NCBI RefSeq assembly: GCF_000422705.1
Contig: NZ_AUGO01000009.1
Coordinates: 1-64,000 of the forward strand
Direction: 5' to 3'
Source: Flavobacterium soli DSM 19725
GTDB taxonomy: Bacteria > Bacteroidota > Bacteroidia > Flavobacteriales > Flavobacteriaceae
Length of the DNA: 64,000 nt
Numbering within the stretch: the stretch's first letter is position 1; the number at the start of each line of letters is the position of its first letter. The translations under genes and the position numbers were made by a program. The notes beneath the pieces were generated by a model, which worked only from the letters and a program-made list of their open reading frames with translations, did no database searches and had not been told where the DNA came from. Below, in pieces: positions 26,494 through 36,564 of this stretch.

Positions 26494-28236
26494 TTATTTT
26501 TCGTCCTTCAACATTAATTCCTTGATATATTTTACTGGAGCACTTCCATAGCTCAAGAATTTTTCATGAAATTGCTTTAAATTGAAAGCTGATCCTTGTT
26601 TGCTTTTGAGTTCTTCTCTAAAATCATAAATCTCGGTATAACCCGTAAAATACGAACACAACTGAACTTGCGACAATGTCACTCGCTTCCATTTTCCTTC
26701 GGCTTCAGCCGTTTGCTGAAAAGCTTCTCTTGTCAAAAGCCCAATTCCTTGTTCTTTAGTCATTTCTCTGGTATGAACACTATTATCCAAAATCGTGTTG
26801 CAAACCGTTCTCAAATTCCATTTATAATACATCAGCCACATTTCATCAGAATTTTTGTAGCCGCTTTCGAGCATCATTTTTTCGGTATAAACTGCCCAAC
26901 CTTCAATCATGGCTCCGTTTCCTAAAATGGCTTTGATAATACTTGGCGATTGATTGCTATACACCAATTGTGTATAATGTCCCGGAATAGCTTCGTGAAT
27001 ATTCAAAATTTGCAAAATATAATCGTTGTATTCTCTCAAATAGCTTTCAGATTCTTCCTTAGACCAACCTGACAAACTCCCAACATTATAATAAGTATTG
27101 GCATTTTTATCATAAGGTCCAGGTGCCGAAATAGAGGCTCCAGCGACACCTGCCATATAATCTGGCTCTTTTCGAACTACCAAAGGTTTTGATGGATCGA
27201 TGTACAACAAATCTTTCTCTTTCACATAAGCAGTAAGTTCGGGAATTTGCTTTTCAATTTCCGATTGAAATTTTTCTGGAGTCGTATGTTGTAACGAAAT
27301 TTCATCAATTACTTGTCGAATTAAAACCAATTTATCCGAAGGCTTAGGAGTATTTCCCAGGTATTTTGACCATAATTTATCGGCAAGAACATACATTTTT
27401 TCATGCAATTCTTTTTTCTGCGAAATAGCTTTCTGATAAATTTCTTCGGCATTATACCCAGATTGGATATCAAGATCGAACTTTCTTGCATACAAATCCT
27501 TACCTAAACGAAATGAACGTGGTGTCTTGTTCTCTAATTTTTGCAGCCACGAAGCATAATCCTGAATTGCTTTTATTGCAACTTTTGATTTGGTTAGAAT
27601 TTCTACTTTCTCGATTTGAGACAAGGTACTTTTATCCAAAGCTGTTTTCAAATCGGTTTCAAAAACGGAAATACCACCAAGATTTTGTGCAATAGCCAAA
27701 TCAGTATGTTCGCGAGTTGGATTTTTGACGTTTTGCTTAGCAGCTTCATAATAAGCCGGAATATTGTTCATCTTGATATTAAAATTGCGAAGTCGGTTGT
27801 CCAAACTATCATAACTTCCATTCAGGATTTGGGCAAAAGAACCGCTAACATTATATCCTGATGGATCCCACTCAGAAGATTTTAATTCGTTTATAGAAAA
27901 AACAAAACCTTCGAGAAGATTTTTCATCATATAATAATCGGTTTTATTATGATCTGAAAGTTGTTCCAAATTATAATTACCCATAGAATCCAATTGCACT
28001 TTTGCAAAACCGAGTACTCTTTTGTCATTGGCACTATTTGGAACTATCAAAACGCTATCGTACTTATGAAAACCTTGGCTTGAAGCCCATTCTGGACTCA
28101 ATTTCCATAATTCATCTACAAAATATTCCTTGTATGCATCAAATTGTTTATCGGTATTTTCAGCTACTGTTGTATCCTTTTTATTGCAGGAAGAAATTAA
28201 AACTGCTGCACAAAGCAAGAAAAATGTTTTTTTCAT
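26494..28236 (-). CDS. DUF885 family lipoprotein (probable metal-dependent peptidase)
   Basis: A 580-residue protein with a lipoprotein signal (MKKTFFLLCAAVLISSCNKK, lipid-modified Cys at 17). The DUF885 domain contains HEAIPGHYTQLVYS (about 419), an HExxxxH-like zinc-binding segment, then GWAVYTEKMMLESG with a Glu expected to complete the site. The family is related to gluzincin-type carboxypeptidases and is thought to cleave short peptides at the cell envelope; proof for this member is lacking. It ends at a shared terminator and is divergent from the DUF6642-like gene. Confidence 0.88.
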   Translation of the reverse strand: MKKTFFLLCAAVLISSCNKKDTTVAENTDKQFDAYKEYFVDELWKLSPEWASSQGFHKYDSVLIVPNSANDKRVLGFAKVQLDSMGNYNLEQLSDHNKTDYYMMKNLLEGFVFSINELKSSEWDPSGYNVSGSFAQILNGSYDSLDNRLRNFNIKMNNIPAYYEAAKQNVKNPTREHTDLAIAQNLGGISVFETDLKTALDKSTLSQIEKVEILTKSKVAIKAIQDYASWLQKLENKTPRSFRLGKDLYARKFDLDIQSGYNAEEIYQKAISQKKELHEKMYVLADKLWSKYLGNTPKPSDKLVLIRQVIDEISLQHTTPEKFQSEIEKQIPELTAYVKEKDLLYIDPSKPLVVRKEPDYMAGVAGASISAPGPYDKNANTYYNVGSLSGWSKEESESYLREYNDYILQILNIHEAIPGHYTQLVYSNQSPSIIKAILGNGAMIEGWAVYTEKMMLESGYKNSDEMWLMYYKWNLRTVCNTILDNSVHTREMTKEQGIGLLTREAFQQTAEAEGKWKRVTLSQVQLCSYFTGYTEIYDFREELKSKQGSAFNLKQFHEKFLSYGSAPVKYIKELMLKDEK

Positions 28237-28327
28237 ATTGTATTGTTTTATAGTTGATAAAGATAAGGAATCTATTATCTAAATTTAATTTGGCATTAAG
28301 GAAACCTAATAACTCCTTGCGTTTTTT

Positions 28328-28335
28328 TAAATTTG
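28328..28335 (+). promoter_or_regulatory. -7 box of the DUF6642-like gene
   Basis: TAAATTTG matches TAnnTTTG, 22 bases before the start ATG at 28358. The T run just before it resembles other flavobacterial promoters. Confidence 0.5.
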
Positions 28336-28357
28336 CCAAAACCCCTTCTAATTTGCT

Positions 28358-28918
28358 ATGAACACCGATAAATTTATTTTTTGCCTCGAAGCCGTTCCCG
28401 ATATTGAAATCGAAAGTGCGACAGAAACCATCAAACACTTGGAGCAACTTGCTCTAAAAACAGGTATCGACAGCATTTATAAAACCTGTGACACCATTGA
28501 AGGTTTGGAAGATAGCTTAAATATTTTGCTTTATGAAGACCATCATTTTAATAATTATGAAATCATTTATTTGGTGATGCAAGGCGAAGAAAACAACATC
28601 TGTCTGCACAATTATTACTACAGTTTAGAAGAAATAGCCGAACTTTTTGAAGGAAAAATGAAAGGTAAGATCATCCATTTTTCAAATGCAAAACCTTTAA
28701 ATCTAAACAACGAAGAAGCACAATATTTTTTAGATGTTACAGGAGCTAGAGCGATTTCTGGTTATGGGGAATCATCTTTAACTATAACAAGTATGGCTTT
28801 AGATAATGTTTTTTTTAGTCTTTGCCAAGAAGAAGATGACGTAACCGAAGTTGTGGAAGCTCTTTTTGAAAAACATTATAACATTTGCAAAATGTTGGAT
28901 TTTAGAATGTATTACTAA
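28358..28918 (+). CDS. DUF6642-like caspase-fold protein, probably catalytically dead
   Basis: A 186-residue soluble protein. The order of elements, strand YEIIYLVMQGEENNICL, helix SLEEIAELFEGKMKG, strand KIIHFSNAKPL, then GARAISGYGES, is what I recall for DUF6642, a small caspase/CHAT-like group. There the first strand usually ends in His-Gly and the second in Ser-Cys. Here the His position is Gln75 and the Cys position is Ala111, so cysteine-protease activity is not expected. It may be a regulator or binding protein. It has its own promoter and is divergent from the DUF885 lipoprotein. Confidence 0.7.
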   Translation: MNTDKFIFCLEAVPDIEIESATETIKHLEQLALKTGIDSIYKTCDTIEGLEDSLNILLYEDHHFNNYEIIYLVMQGEENNICLHNYYYSLEEIAELFEGKMKGKIIHFSNAKPLNLNNEEAQYFLDVTGARAISGYGESSLTITSMALDNVFFSLCQEEDDVTEVVEALFEKHYNICKMLDFRMYY

Positions 28919-28987
28919 ATTAAATAATTTAAAAAGTATGCATTAAGTTAACATTAAATAATTGTAAGAATATCCGGCAATTGTTTC

Positions 28988-28995
28988 TATATTTG
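28988..28995 (+). promoter_or_regulatory. -7 box of the DUF6252-like lipoprotein gene
   Basis: TATATTTG matches TAnnTTTG, with a TTG 23 bases upstream (28962-28964), and lies 24 bases before the start ATG. Confidence 0.55.
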
Positions 28996-29019
28996 ACGCT
29001 TAACTCAAACCTTTAAATT

Positions 29020-29937
29020 ATGATCAAAAAAATTACAGGATTACTCGCTGTTATTTTATTTACAACATTTCAATCATGCTCAAGCGATGATTCAGGAGAA
29101 AACACAACACCTAGTGCTACCATCTCAGCAAACATAGACGGGCAGGCTTGGCAATCTCTCAGTGGTGGTGCAGCTGCATCCGTTACAACAGTAGATATGG
29201 ATGGAGTTTCTACTATGGTACTTCAAATTATTGCAGCAAAAATGGATCAATCGTCCGTTACACTTCAATTTCCAATTAGCAATCTTTCTACAGGAACTTA
29301 TACTTTTGAAGGCGATATGCCAGGTAGCATGAGCTACATCCCTTCGCTTTCTTCTTTCAATATGTTTTCATCTGCTGAAGATGGAGGTTCCTTTACAGTA
29401 ACTTTAACGGAGGTTAATACTGCCGAAGGAACTATCTCTGGAACTTTTTCTGGAACTTTAGTTGATTTTATGGGAAGTCAAACCATTGAAGTTACAAATG
29501 GTGTCATTGAAAATGTATCGTTGGAAAGTGCAAATTTGTATAGCAATGGAAGTATGAGTTTGTCTAAAAATGGTGGCGGAGTATTTACTATAAATGCCGG
29601 TGATGACAACGGTAATGCTCTTTGGATTTTGGAAAACAGTATGGATAATTCTATTGCAGTTACTGGTTATCAGACCGCATTGAATAATGACTTTGGTATT
29701 TATAGAATTGAACTTCCAAAAGACGTGGAACCTGGAACTTATAGTCTAACTGACTCAGGTTTTGATGCTTCTTATGTTGGAAATGATGATAATGAATATG
29801 CTCTAACACAAGGAAGCATTACAGTTGTTTCACACAATGGAAATACGATTGTAGCAACCTTTAATTATACAGCAAGCTATAATGGAACTAACGTGACTAT
29901 CACGCAAGGATCATTAGAATTTGAACACCTTGACTAA
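29020..29937 (+). CDS. Surface lipoprotein, DUF6252-like
   Basis: A 305-residue lipoprotein: signal ends FQSC, and the residues after the lipidated Cys20 are SSDDSGE, an acidic stretch of the type that sends Flavobacterium lipoproteins to the cell surface. The mature part contains ATISANIDGQAWQS and ISGTFSGTLVD, the pattern of DUF6252 (probably two copies of a beta-sandwich, about 34-165 and 175-305). The repeated themes GTYTFEGD / GTYSLTDSG support a duplication. Function unknown. A strong terminator follows, so it is a single-gene unit. Confidence 0.75.
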   Translation: MIKKITGLLAVILFTTFQSCSSDDSGENTTPSATISANIDGQAWQSLSGGAAASVTTVDMDGVSTMVLQIIAAKMDQSSVTLQFPISNLSTGTYTFEGDMPGSMSYIPSLSSFNMFSSAEDGGSFTVTLTEVNTAEGTISGTFSGTLVDFMGSQTIEVTNGVIENVSLESANLYSNGSMSLSKNGGGVFTINAGDDNGNALWILENSMDNSIAVTGYQTALNNDFGIYRIELPKDVEPGTYSLTDSGFDASYVGNDDNEYALTQGSITVVSHNGNTIVATFNYTASYNGTNVTITQGSLEFEHLD

Positions 29938-29957
29938 ATTTTGCATAGTATAAAATG

Positions 29958-29987
29958 AAAAACGGAGCTTGATGCTCCGTTTTTTTT
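29958..29987 (+). terminator. Terminator after the DUF6252-like gene
   Basis: AAAAACGGAGC (29958-29968) pairs with GCTCCGTTTTT (29974-29984) around TTGAT, followed by further T residues. Confidence 0.9.
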
Positions 29988-30010
29988 ATATGATAGAATA
30001 ATGATTTTAA

Positions 30011-31507
30011 TTATTTAGCAGGTAATTCTCTGGTCAACCATCCTCTCTTTGCTGCTGTTGCAATCGCATAAGGTGTAATCCAAAACAATCCAAAAGTGTA
30101 CAATATACTATAAGAATAAGCCCATAATGATTCTGAAAAATTGTATCGCTTCGCATAAAAAAATACGGGAAAGCTAGAAACAATTAGTATCCCTAAAAGT
30201 GTAGAACTCAAAAATAAAAGTGGATGCATCACTACAAAAAACAACATAAAAATCAAGAATGGATAGGATAATGCAATGGTTAGAAATTGATTGATAAACA
30301 ATAATCTGGCTCCAAATTTTGATTCTTTTCTGAAATTTTTGAAGACGAACTTTGCCATCATTAAATTTTCACGAACGTTACTTCTACTCCATCGGATGAA
30401 CATTTTATACAAACCTTTGTACTGTTCTGGAACATCCGTTAAAACATAAGCATTTTTTTGAAATAACACGTGATGTCCTTGTTTTAGGATCATATTAGTC
30501 ATGGCTCTATCTTCTCCAATATCAGAAGGTTGCCCCATAAAAGTTTGATTGATCCATTCAGGCAAACAAGCAAATACTGCTGTCCTACGATAAGCTGCTA
30601 AAGCTCCAGGAGTACAAAGTACAGAACCTAGCATACTTTCGGCCGAACGAACAAACTCAAAACTCATTACAAAACTAACATTTAACATCTTTGGAAGAAT
30701 TGCCTTTTTATTGTTCAAAACACGAACATTTCCTGCAACAGCTCCACAGTTTTCATTCGTTACAAAAGGGCTCACCAAGTTTCTTAAAGTATCGGTTTTG
30801 ATGATAGAATCACTATCAATCGTGACAAAAACATCTCCAGTTCCAAGATTGAAACCTCTGTAAAGTGCATGACGTTTTCCTTGGTTTTTAGGTTGCTGCA
30901 AAATAGTCAATCGGTCTCCCAAACGTTTTTTTGCTTCTTGCATCCAATGCCAAGTATCGTCTTTACTTCCATCATCGATTGCTAACAACTGTAATTTTGC
31001 TTCTGGATAATCACTGTTAGCGATACTAAAGAGTGTATCCCAAACCAATTTCCCTTCATTATAAGCTGGAACAATAACGGTACAAGTTGGCAATAATTCA
31101 TCCGAAACAGAATCAATTGGCTTATACTTCAAATATAAATATCCTTTGTAAAGAAAAAAACTTGCTTTGAAAGCCAGAAGAACCATGGTCACAATCAAAA
31201 AACCAAATCCAATTGTAGATTCCATTCTGCCAATATTGAATTCAACAAATTCTGGCTGTAATTCATATACTAAAAAAGCTCCAGAAAATAATAGCAGGAA
31301 AGTACCAGCTAAAACGATCACGTTCATTCTTGAAACATTTTCTAAAGAATTAGCTACAAAGTCTTCAATTTTTGCAATTGGAGAAAAAGTTTTTTGCAAT
31401 GCTTGAAGATTCATTTGGAACATGGAATGAGAAAAACTAGTATCCGTAGTGCTACTATCATTTTTCGAAGAGTATAATTGTTCTGAAGTAATGGCTTCAC
31501 TTTTCAT
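30011..31507 (-). CDS. Membrane GT2 glycosyltransferase (polysaccharide synthase type)
   Basis: A processive-type glycosyltransferase of about 498 residues. Two hydrophobic helices precede the GT2 domain: CTVIVPAYNEGK, LLAIDDGSKDDTWHW, DSDSII (metal-binding DxD) and PSDIGEDRAMTN. At least three membrane helices follow. The build is that of hyaluronan, chitin or cellulose synthase relatives. The usual QxxRW acceptor motif reads MFIRW here, with Met in place of Gln. The start is uncertain: ATG at 31507 was chosen, while in-frame ATG 31573 and GTG 31585 would add up to 26 residues with a hydrophobic stretch. The gene has no operon partner; the product sugar is unknown. Confidence 0.85.
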   Translation of the reverse strand: MKSEAITSEQLYSSKNDSSTTDTSFSHSMFQMNLQALQKTFSPIAKIEDFVANSLENVSRMNVIVLAGTFLLLFSGAFLVYELQPEFVEFNIGRMESTIGFGFLIVTMVLLAFKASFFLYKGYLYLKYKPIDSVSDELLPTCTVIVPAYNEGKLVWDTLFSIANSDYPEAKLQLLAIDDGSKDDTWHWMQEAKKRLGDRLTILQQPKNQGKRHALYRGFNLGTGDVFVTIDSDSIIKTDTLRNLVSPFVTNENCGAVAGNVRVLNNKKAILPKMLNVSFVMSFEFVRSAESMLGSVLCTPGALAAYRRTAVFACLPEWINQTFMGQPSDIGEDRAMTNMILKQGHHVLFQKNAYVLTDVPEQYKGLYKMFIRWSRSNVRENLMMAKFVFKNFRKESKFGARLLFINQFLTIALSYPFLIFMLFFVVMHPLLFLSSTLLGILIVSSFPVFFYAKRYNFSESLWAYSYSILYTFGLFWITPYAIATAAKRGWLTRELPAK

Positions 31508-31720
31508 ATTAAATCTGCTTATTGATTGTACAAGGTTTTTTATTTTGTACAGAAAAAGCAAGACACGTGCCATTGGTAAAAACACAATAAAACCAATACT
31601 TTAGCAGATTGATATATTTAAAATTTGTATATTTTTTACCCAAATCAGAACACAATTACCCAGATACTGAATGAAATATGCTACAATTTTAAAAGTCTCT
31701 AAAATTGAATTTTTGACATA

Positions 31721-31753
31721 AAAAAAAGGTGTAGAGAAAAACGCTACACCTTT
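31721..31753 (-). terminator. Terminator after dsbD
   Basis: AAAGGTGTAG (31725-31734) pairs with CTACACCTTT (31744-31753). On the minus strand the hairpin runs into seven T residues. It ends the pabB-tilS-dsbD transcription unit. Confidence 0.85.
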
Positions 31754-31772
31754 GAACTATTTATATTTTAAT

Positions 31773-33812
31773 TTATTTTTTGAAATTTTTCAAACCATTT
31801 TTCAACCAATCTAGATATTCATCAACACTCACATAACTAATGGATTCTTTAGTCTTATTTAAGCTATTGCCTTCCAAATCAGTTAATACATATAAAGGTT
31901 GCGTATTGGTTTTATATTTTGAAATCATAAAATCAGTCCATTTATCACCGATGGTTTCAATTTCTGAATCCGTCTCTTTAGAATAAAATTGTTCTTCTTT
32001 TGGCAATGCTCTCTTGTCATCTACATACAACGAAATCAAAACTACATCTTCTCTCAAAATTGGTAAAACCATTTCGTCTGACCAGACATTGTTTTCCATC
32101 TTTCTACAATTCACGCATGCATGGCCTGTAAAATCAAGCAAAATTGGTTTGTTTACGCTTTTGGCGTAGGCCAATCCATCTTCATAATCATCAAAAGCAA
32201 TCAAATTATGAGGACCATATTTTGCTCCTTCTGGAAGTTTTGAAACTGCTGCACCTCCTCCAGAATGAATGGCAGTATTTCCTACTCCGTTTGGACTTTC
32301 GCTGTATGTCATCGGTGGAGGGAATGCACTAATAATTTTTAATGGAGCTCCCCAAAGTCCAGGAATTAAATAAACGGTAAAAGTCAATACAAAAAGTCCC
32401 ATCATCAGTCTTCCAACTGATATAAACGGTAGTGGACTATCATGGGGTAATGTAATTTTCCCGAATAAATACAGAGCCAATGCTCCAAAAATGGCAATCC
32501 AAATCGCCAAGAAAACTTCTCTTTCTAGTAGATGCAATTGCAAAACCAAATCTGCATTTGAAAGGAATTTGAAGGCTAAAGCCAATTCTAAAAATCCTAA
32601 AAATACTTTTACGGTATTCAACCATCCACCAGATTTTGGCAATGTGTTCAACCAACCTGGAAACATTGCAAACAACATAAAAGGTAAGGCTAAAGCCAAT
32701 GAAAATCCGAACATTCCAACAATTGGTCCTATTCCACCTTGAGATGCAGCCTCAAATAATAACGTTCCAACAATTGGTCCTGTACAAGAAAATGATACAA
32801 TTGCCAAAGCCAAAGCCATAAACAATATACCTACAATTCCACCTCTATCAGCTTGTCTGTCCACTTTATTTGCCCAAGAATTTGGTAACATGATTTCGAA
32901 AGCTCCCAAAAATGAAGTTGCAAAAAACACCAACAAAACAAAGAAAATTAAATTGAACCAAACATTTGTAGCCAAATCATTTAGAGCATCGGCACCAAAA
33001 ACAGCAGTCACAATGCTTCCTAATGCGACATAAATCACGATGATAGATATTCCATAAGTAATCGCATTTCTAATTCCGGCAGCTCTAGTTTTACTTTGCT
33101 TCGTAAAAAAACTTACCGTCATTGGAATTAACGGAAAAACACAAGGCGTCAACAATGCTGCAAAACCTGATAGAAACGCAATAAAAAATATAGAAATCAG
33201 TCCTTTTTTGTCTTCTTCCTTTTCTTCTACTTTTGGTTGATCTTCAACAACTTCTGCTACAGTAGTTTCTTGTTTAACAGTATCAACTGCTACGATTGTA
33301 GTTATTGTATCAACTGGAACTGCTGCAACTTCTACAACTGGCTCAGCTGTTTTGGTTACTGCTATTTTTGGCAAATCAAACTTTAATTTCTTACTACCGT
33401 TGATACAAACTTCCTTACATACCTGATAATCAACTTCAGAATCTATACTTGTTAATTTCAGGTTGATGATTTTTACCTTTTGCTTTACCGTGAAATTATC
33501 AGAAAAGAAAATTTCATCCACTCCAAAAATATCATTGAAAGCCTTTTTAGTTTTGCTTTCTACAGCTTTTCCAATCAATTGATAATTTCCTGCAGCATCT
33601 TTAAACGAAATTTCTAAAGGAATTGGCCCTCCATCTGGTGTAAATTGGGAATATAAATGCCATTCTGGATCCAAATCTCCTTCAAAAACCAAATTAAATT
33701 CGGTATCCGAAATTTTTTCAACACGAGTAGACCATTTTACGGGATTTAGAATTTGGGCATTTGTATGCGAGAAAGCTAAAACAGTGAGTAGTAAAAAAAT
33801 TATTTTTTTCAT
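31773..33812 (-). CDS. dsbD: DsbD, thiol:disulfide interchange protein
   Basis: DsbD carries reducing power from cytoplasmic thioredoxin to the periplasm. Order in the 679 residues: signal peptide (1-19), N-terminal domain with CKEVC (about 132-136), a Val/Thr/Glu-rich linker (about 155-200), a membrane domain of about eight helices with the redox cysteines in [11 protein letters not shown] and [11 protein letters not shown], and a C-terminal thioredoxin domain with [10 protein letters not shown] (CVNC). All four redox cysteine sites are kept. Its start ATG overlaps the tilS stop (TAATG), so translation is coupled. Confidence 0.93.
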   Translation of the reverse strand: MKKIIFLLLTVLAFSHTNAQILNPVKWSTRVEKISDTEFNLVFEGDLDPEWHLYSQFTPDGGPIPLEISFKDAAGNYQLIGKAVESKTKKAFNDIFGVDEIFFSDNFTVKQKVKIINLKLTSIDSEVDYQVCKEVCINGSKKLKFDLPKIAVTKTAEPVVEVAAVPVDTITTIVAVDTVKQETTVAEVVEDQPKVEEKEEDKKGLISIFFIAFLSGFAALLTPCVFPLIPMTVSFFTKQSKTRAAGIRNAITYGISIIVIYVALGSIVTAVFGADALNDLATNVWFNLIFFVLLVFFATSFLGAFEIMLPNSWANKVDRQADRGGIVGILFMALALAIVSFSCTGPIVGTLLFEAASQGGIGPIVGMFGFSLALALPFMLFAMFPGWLNTLPKSGGWLNTVKVFLGFLELALAFKFLSNADLVLQLHLLEREVFLAIWIAIFGALALYLFGKITLPHDSPLPFISVGRLMMGLFVLTFTVYLIPGLWGAPLKIISAFPPPMTYSESPNGVGNTAIHSGGGAAVSKLPEGAKYGPHNLIAFDDYEDGLAYAKSVNKPILLDFTGHACVNCRKMENNVWSDEMVLPILREDVVLISLYVDDKRALPKEEQFYSKETDSEIETIGDKWTDFMISKYKTNTQPLYVLTDLEGNSLNKTKESISYVSVDEYLDWLKNGLKNFKK

Positions 33813-35128
33813 TAGTGTAACGCTATTTGTATGATTTGTTTTGTAGTTTTTTCAATTTTAAACCGTTCGTCTTGTCGGATACCAATGACCCAAACAATCT
33901 GATTATCAGAACATAAAATCCAAGTATTTTCTTTTTCAATCAGTGATAATTTTTCGTCTTTAAAAAGCTTGCTCACTTTTTTAGATTTTCCGTTCATTCC
34001 TAACGGATGAAAAATATCTCCTTCCTCCCATCTTCTGAGTACCAATGGATAATTCAATTTATTTTCGTCCACAAATATAGTTGTATTTGAAGCATTTGTA
34101 CTAGTCGAAATTTTACAAAACGACAACTTTATGTGAAAATTAACTTCTTTTTGACCTTCTTTAATCAGATATTTTTCGTCTTTGTCAATTTCGATATGTG
34201 GTGACAAAATCAAATGGTCACGATCTTTCAAAAGCTTGAAACCTTCTGCAAAAATTTGTTTCCCGGATTGGCTTTCTACAAGATTGTAAATATCATTCCA
34301 AGCCTTGAAACCAAACGGATTTAACCACTGAAATAAATAGGCTTTATAATTAGGCAATTGTAATAATTCCTTCAGATCGATTTTCTTCTGATTATCTTCA
34401 TCTGCAACCACTTTTCGATACACAATTCTCGAAGCGTCATCAACTAAAGATTGGGCTTGTTGGAGGTTTTCGAGCGTATTTTGAAAAGAATTCAGAAAAT
34501 TTGGATTCAACGATTTCAGTATCGGAACCATTTCCTGTCGGATTTTATTACGCAAATATTTATCTGAAGCATTGCTACTATCTTCTCTCCATTCGATTGC
34601 ATTTTCTTGAGCATACTGCAAGATTTCTTCCCTTGAAAAAGGCAATAATGGTCGAATTGTTTTGTCTTTTTGAACCGGAATTCCAGTAAAACCTTCTAAA
34701 CCAGAACCTCTCGATAAGTTGATTAAAAAGGTTTCGATAGCATCATCTGCATGATGAGCCGTGAGAATATAGTCGAAGTTATTGGTTTCCAAAATCTCAT
34801 AAAACCATTTATAACGGAGTTCACGAGCGGCAACTTGGATGGAAAATTTAAAATCTTCGGCGAAAGCCTTTGTATCAAATTGAGTGACAAAAAAGGAAAT
34901 ATTATTTACTCGAGCATAATTCTCTACAAAAGCCTGATCTTGATCACTTTCTTGATCTCGAAGTTTAAAATTGCAATGTGCGAGAGCAATTTCAAAACCT
35001 GATTTTTGAAGCAAATCTAGCAAAACCATGCTATCAATTCCGCCACTAACGGCTACTAAAAGTTTCTTTTGAGAAAGAAAAGGAAGATTTTGTGACAGAT
35101 GCTTTTGGAATTTCGAAATCATTTTCAA
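33812..35128 (-). CDS. tilS: tRNA(Ile)-lysidine synthetase
   Basis: TilS attaches lysine to C34 of the CAU-anticodon isoleucine tRNA, changing its reading from AUG to AUA (EC 6.3.4.19); it is essential. The PP-loop ATP-binding motif [16 protein letters not shown] (about 25-40), [30 protein letters not shown] and [10 protein letters not shown] are all present. The C-terminal domain with [14 protein letters not shown] is also there. The length of 438 is normal. It sits in an operon with pabB upstream (33 bases) and dsbD downstream (overlapping). Confidence 0.95.
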   Translation of the reverse strand: MKMISKFQKHLSQNLPFLSQKKLLVAVSGGIDSMVLLDLLQKSGFEIALAHCNFKLRDQESDQDQAFVENYARVNNISFFVTQFDTKAFAEDFKFSIQVAARELRYKWFYEILETNNFDYILTAHHADDAIETFLINLSRGSGLEGFTGIPVQKDKTIRPLLPFSREEILQYAQENAIEWREDSSNASDKYLRNKIRQEMVPILKSLNPNFLNSFQNTLENLQQAQSLVDDASRIVYRKVVADEDNQKKIDLKELLQLPNYKAYLFQWLNPFGFKAWNDIYNLVESQSGKQIFAEGFKLLKDRDHLILSPHIEIDKDEKYLIKEGQKEVNFHIKLSFCKISTSTNASNTTIFVDENKLNYPLVLRRWEEGDIFHPLGMNGKSKKVSKLFKDEKLSLIEKENTWILCSDNQIVWVIGIRQDERFKIEKTTKQIIQIALH

Positions 35129-35161
35129 AAATAAGAAAAAGATTTCGGGTTTCCATGCACT

Positions 35162-36448
35162 TTAAGAATTCAAAACGGTGTGCATCGCTTTTGCCTTGAG
35201 CAAGCATTCTTCATATTCATCTTCAGGAATTGATAATGCTGTTATGGCACTTCCAACCGAAAACGACACATATTTATTTTTTTCATTATATAAAATACTC
35301 CTGATCACGACATTAAAGTCAAAATCGCCTTCGGGAGTAAAATAACCGACTGCTCCACTATATAAACCGCGTTTGGTTTCTTCCAAATCATCAATAATTT
35401 TCATAGCCGAAATTTTTGGAGCACCCGTCATGCTTCCCATCGGAAAAGTAGTTTTGATCACATCTACAGGACCATATTCTGGATCCAATTTAGAAACTAC
35501 GGTTGAAATTGTGTGATGCACTTGCAAAAAGGAATACAATCCACATAGTTCTTCTACTTCTACCGAACCTTTTTGAGCCGTTCGAGACAAATCATTGCGA
35601 ACAAGATCTACAATCATCACATTCTCCGATCGTTCTTTTGGATTATTTAGCAAATCTTGCTTCGATTTTTCATCCAAAATCACATCAGAAAATCGTTTGG
35701 AAGTTCCTTTTATAGGTTGGGATATAATAGTTTCGCCTTGCTTTTTCAGATAACGTTCAGGTGAAGCCGATAACAAATACTGATGTTGGTTCTTAAAAAA
35801 AACAGCAAATGGCGATTTTGAGATTTCATTTAATTTCAAGAATTTTTCGAGCGGATCAATTTGAGCATCATCAGCATAAAACTCCATACAAAAATTGGCT
35901 TCATAAATATCTCCTTTATGAATATGCTCCAGCATTTTTTCTACCTTAAAAATGTAGTCTTCTTTCGAAATTCTCTGCTGGATTTTAAGAATATCCATCT
36001 CTTTAGGATTATAATTTCCTTGTTGAATTTCTTGAAAATCTTCTTCAAATTCATCATCACACATTCTGAGATACTGCACTTCAAGATGATTATCCTTTAA
36101 TAAAAATATTTTTTTGGGTTGAAAGAAAAACAAATCCGGGAAAGACAATCCATCATAATTTGCAGAACTTAATGTTTCGGTATCATTTTTCAGATCATAC
36201 GCCAAATAACCAAAAAGCCAGTCTTTTGTAGTTTGCTGGTAGCTTTTGAGATCATCAAATGCATTATGGAAATCGGTTTTTAGTGAAGTAAGTCCATCAA
36301 CAGCAACAACCATATCATAATTTGAATACTGGCTAGGATAATCGTTACTATCCAAAAAAGCGATCTCACGGAATTGTTGAGTCCAGATCAAAAGATTTTT
36401 TTTAAAAATCGAAGGTTGCTCAATTGTACGGAAAAAAGAAGTTCTCAA
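35162..36448 (-). CDS. pabB: Aminodeoxychorismate synthase component I
   Basis: The chorismate-utilising enzyme (428 residues) that aminates chorismate for p-aminobenzoate and folate. The active-site text is [10 protein letters not shown]: the Lys in PIKGT marks PabB, where anthranilate synthase TrpE has Ala. Further motifs are [40 protein letters not shown] and [10 protein letters not shown]. It starts with TTG; no ATG is near, and homologous text begins at this point. Its glutaminase partner PabA is not in this window. It is the first gene of a pabB-tilS-dsbD unit. Confidence 0.9.
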   Translation of the reverse strand: MRTSFFRTIEQPSIFKKNLLIWTQQFREIAFLDSNDYPSQYSNYDMVVAVDGLTSLKTDFHNAFDDLKSYQQTTKDWLFGYLAYDLKNDTETLSSANYDGLSFPDLFFFQPKKIFLLKDNHLEVQYLRMCDDEFEEDFQEIQQGNYNPKEMDILKIQQRISKEDYIFKVEKMLEHIHKGDIYEANFCMEFYADDAQIDPLEKFLKLNEISKSPFAVFFKNQHQYLLSASPERYLKKQGETIISQPIKGTSKRFSDVILDEKSKQDLLNNPKERSENVMIVDLVRNDLSRTAQKGSVEVEELCGLYSFLQVHHTISTVVSKLDPEYGPVDVIKTTFPMGSMTGAPKISAMKIIDDLEETKRGLYSGAVGYFTPEGDFDFNVVIRSILYNEKNKYVSFSVGSAITALSIPEDEYEECLLKAKAMHTVLNS

Positions 36449-36510
36449 AAAAATAATTTTTAGATGGTAAAATTACGATAAAATAATCATTGAAATCAAA
36501 TCGCTTTAAA

Positions 36511-36538
36511 CGAAAAACTCCCCAATTTCTTGAGGAGT
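36511..36538 (-). terminator. Terminator after the T9SS cargo gene
   Basis: ACTCCCCAA (36517-36525) pairs with TTGAGGAGT (36530-36538) with one wobble pair. On the minus strand it is followed by five T residues. Confidence 0.8.
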
Positions 36539-36564
36539 CTTTCAAATCTATTTGAAAATAATTA

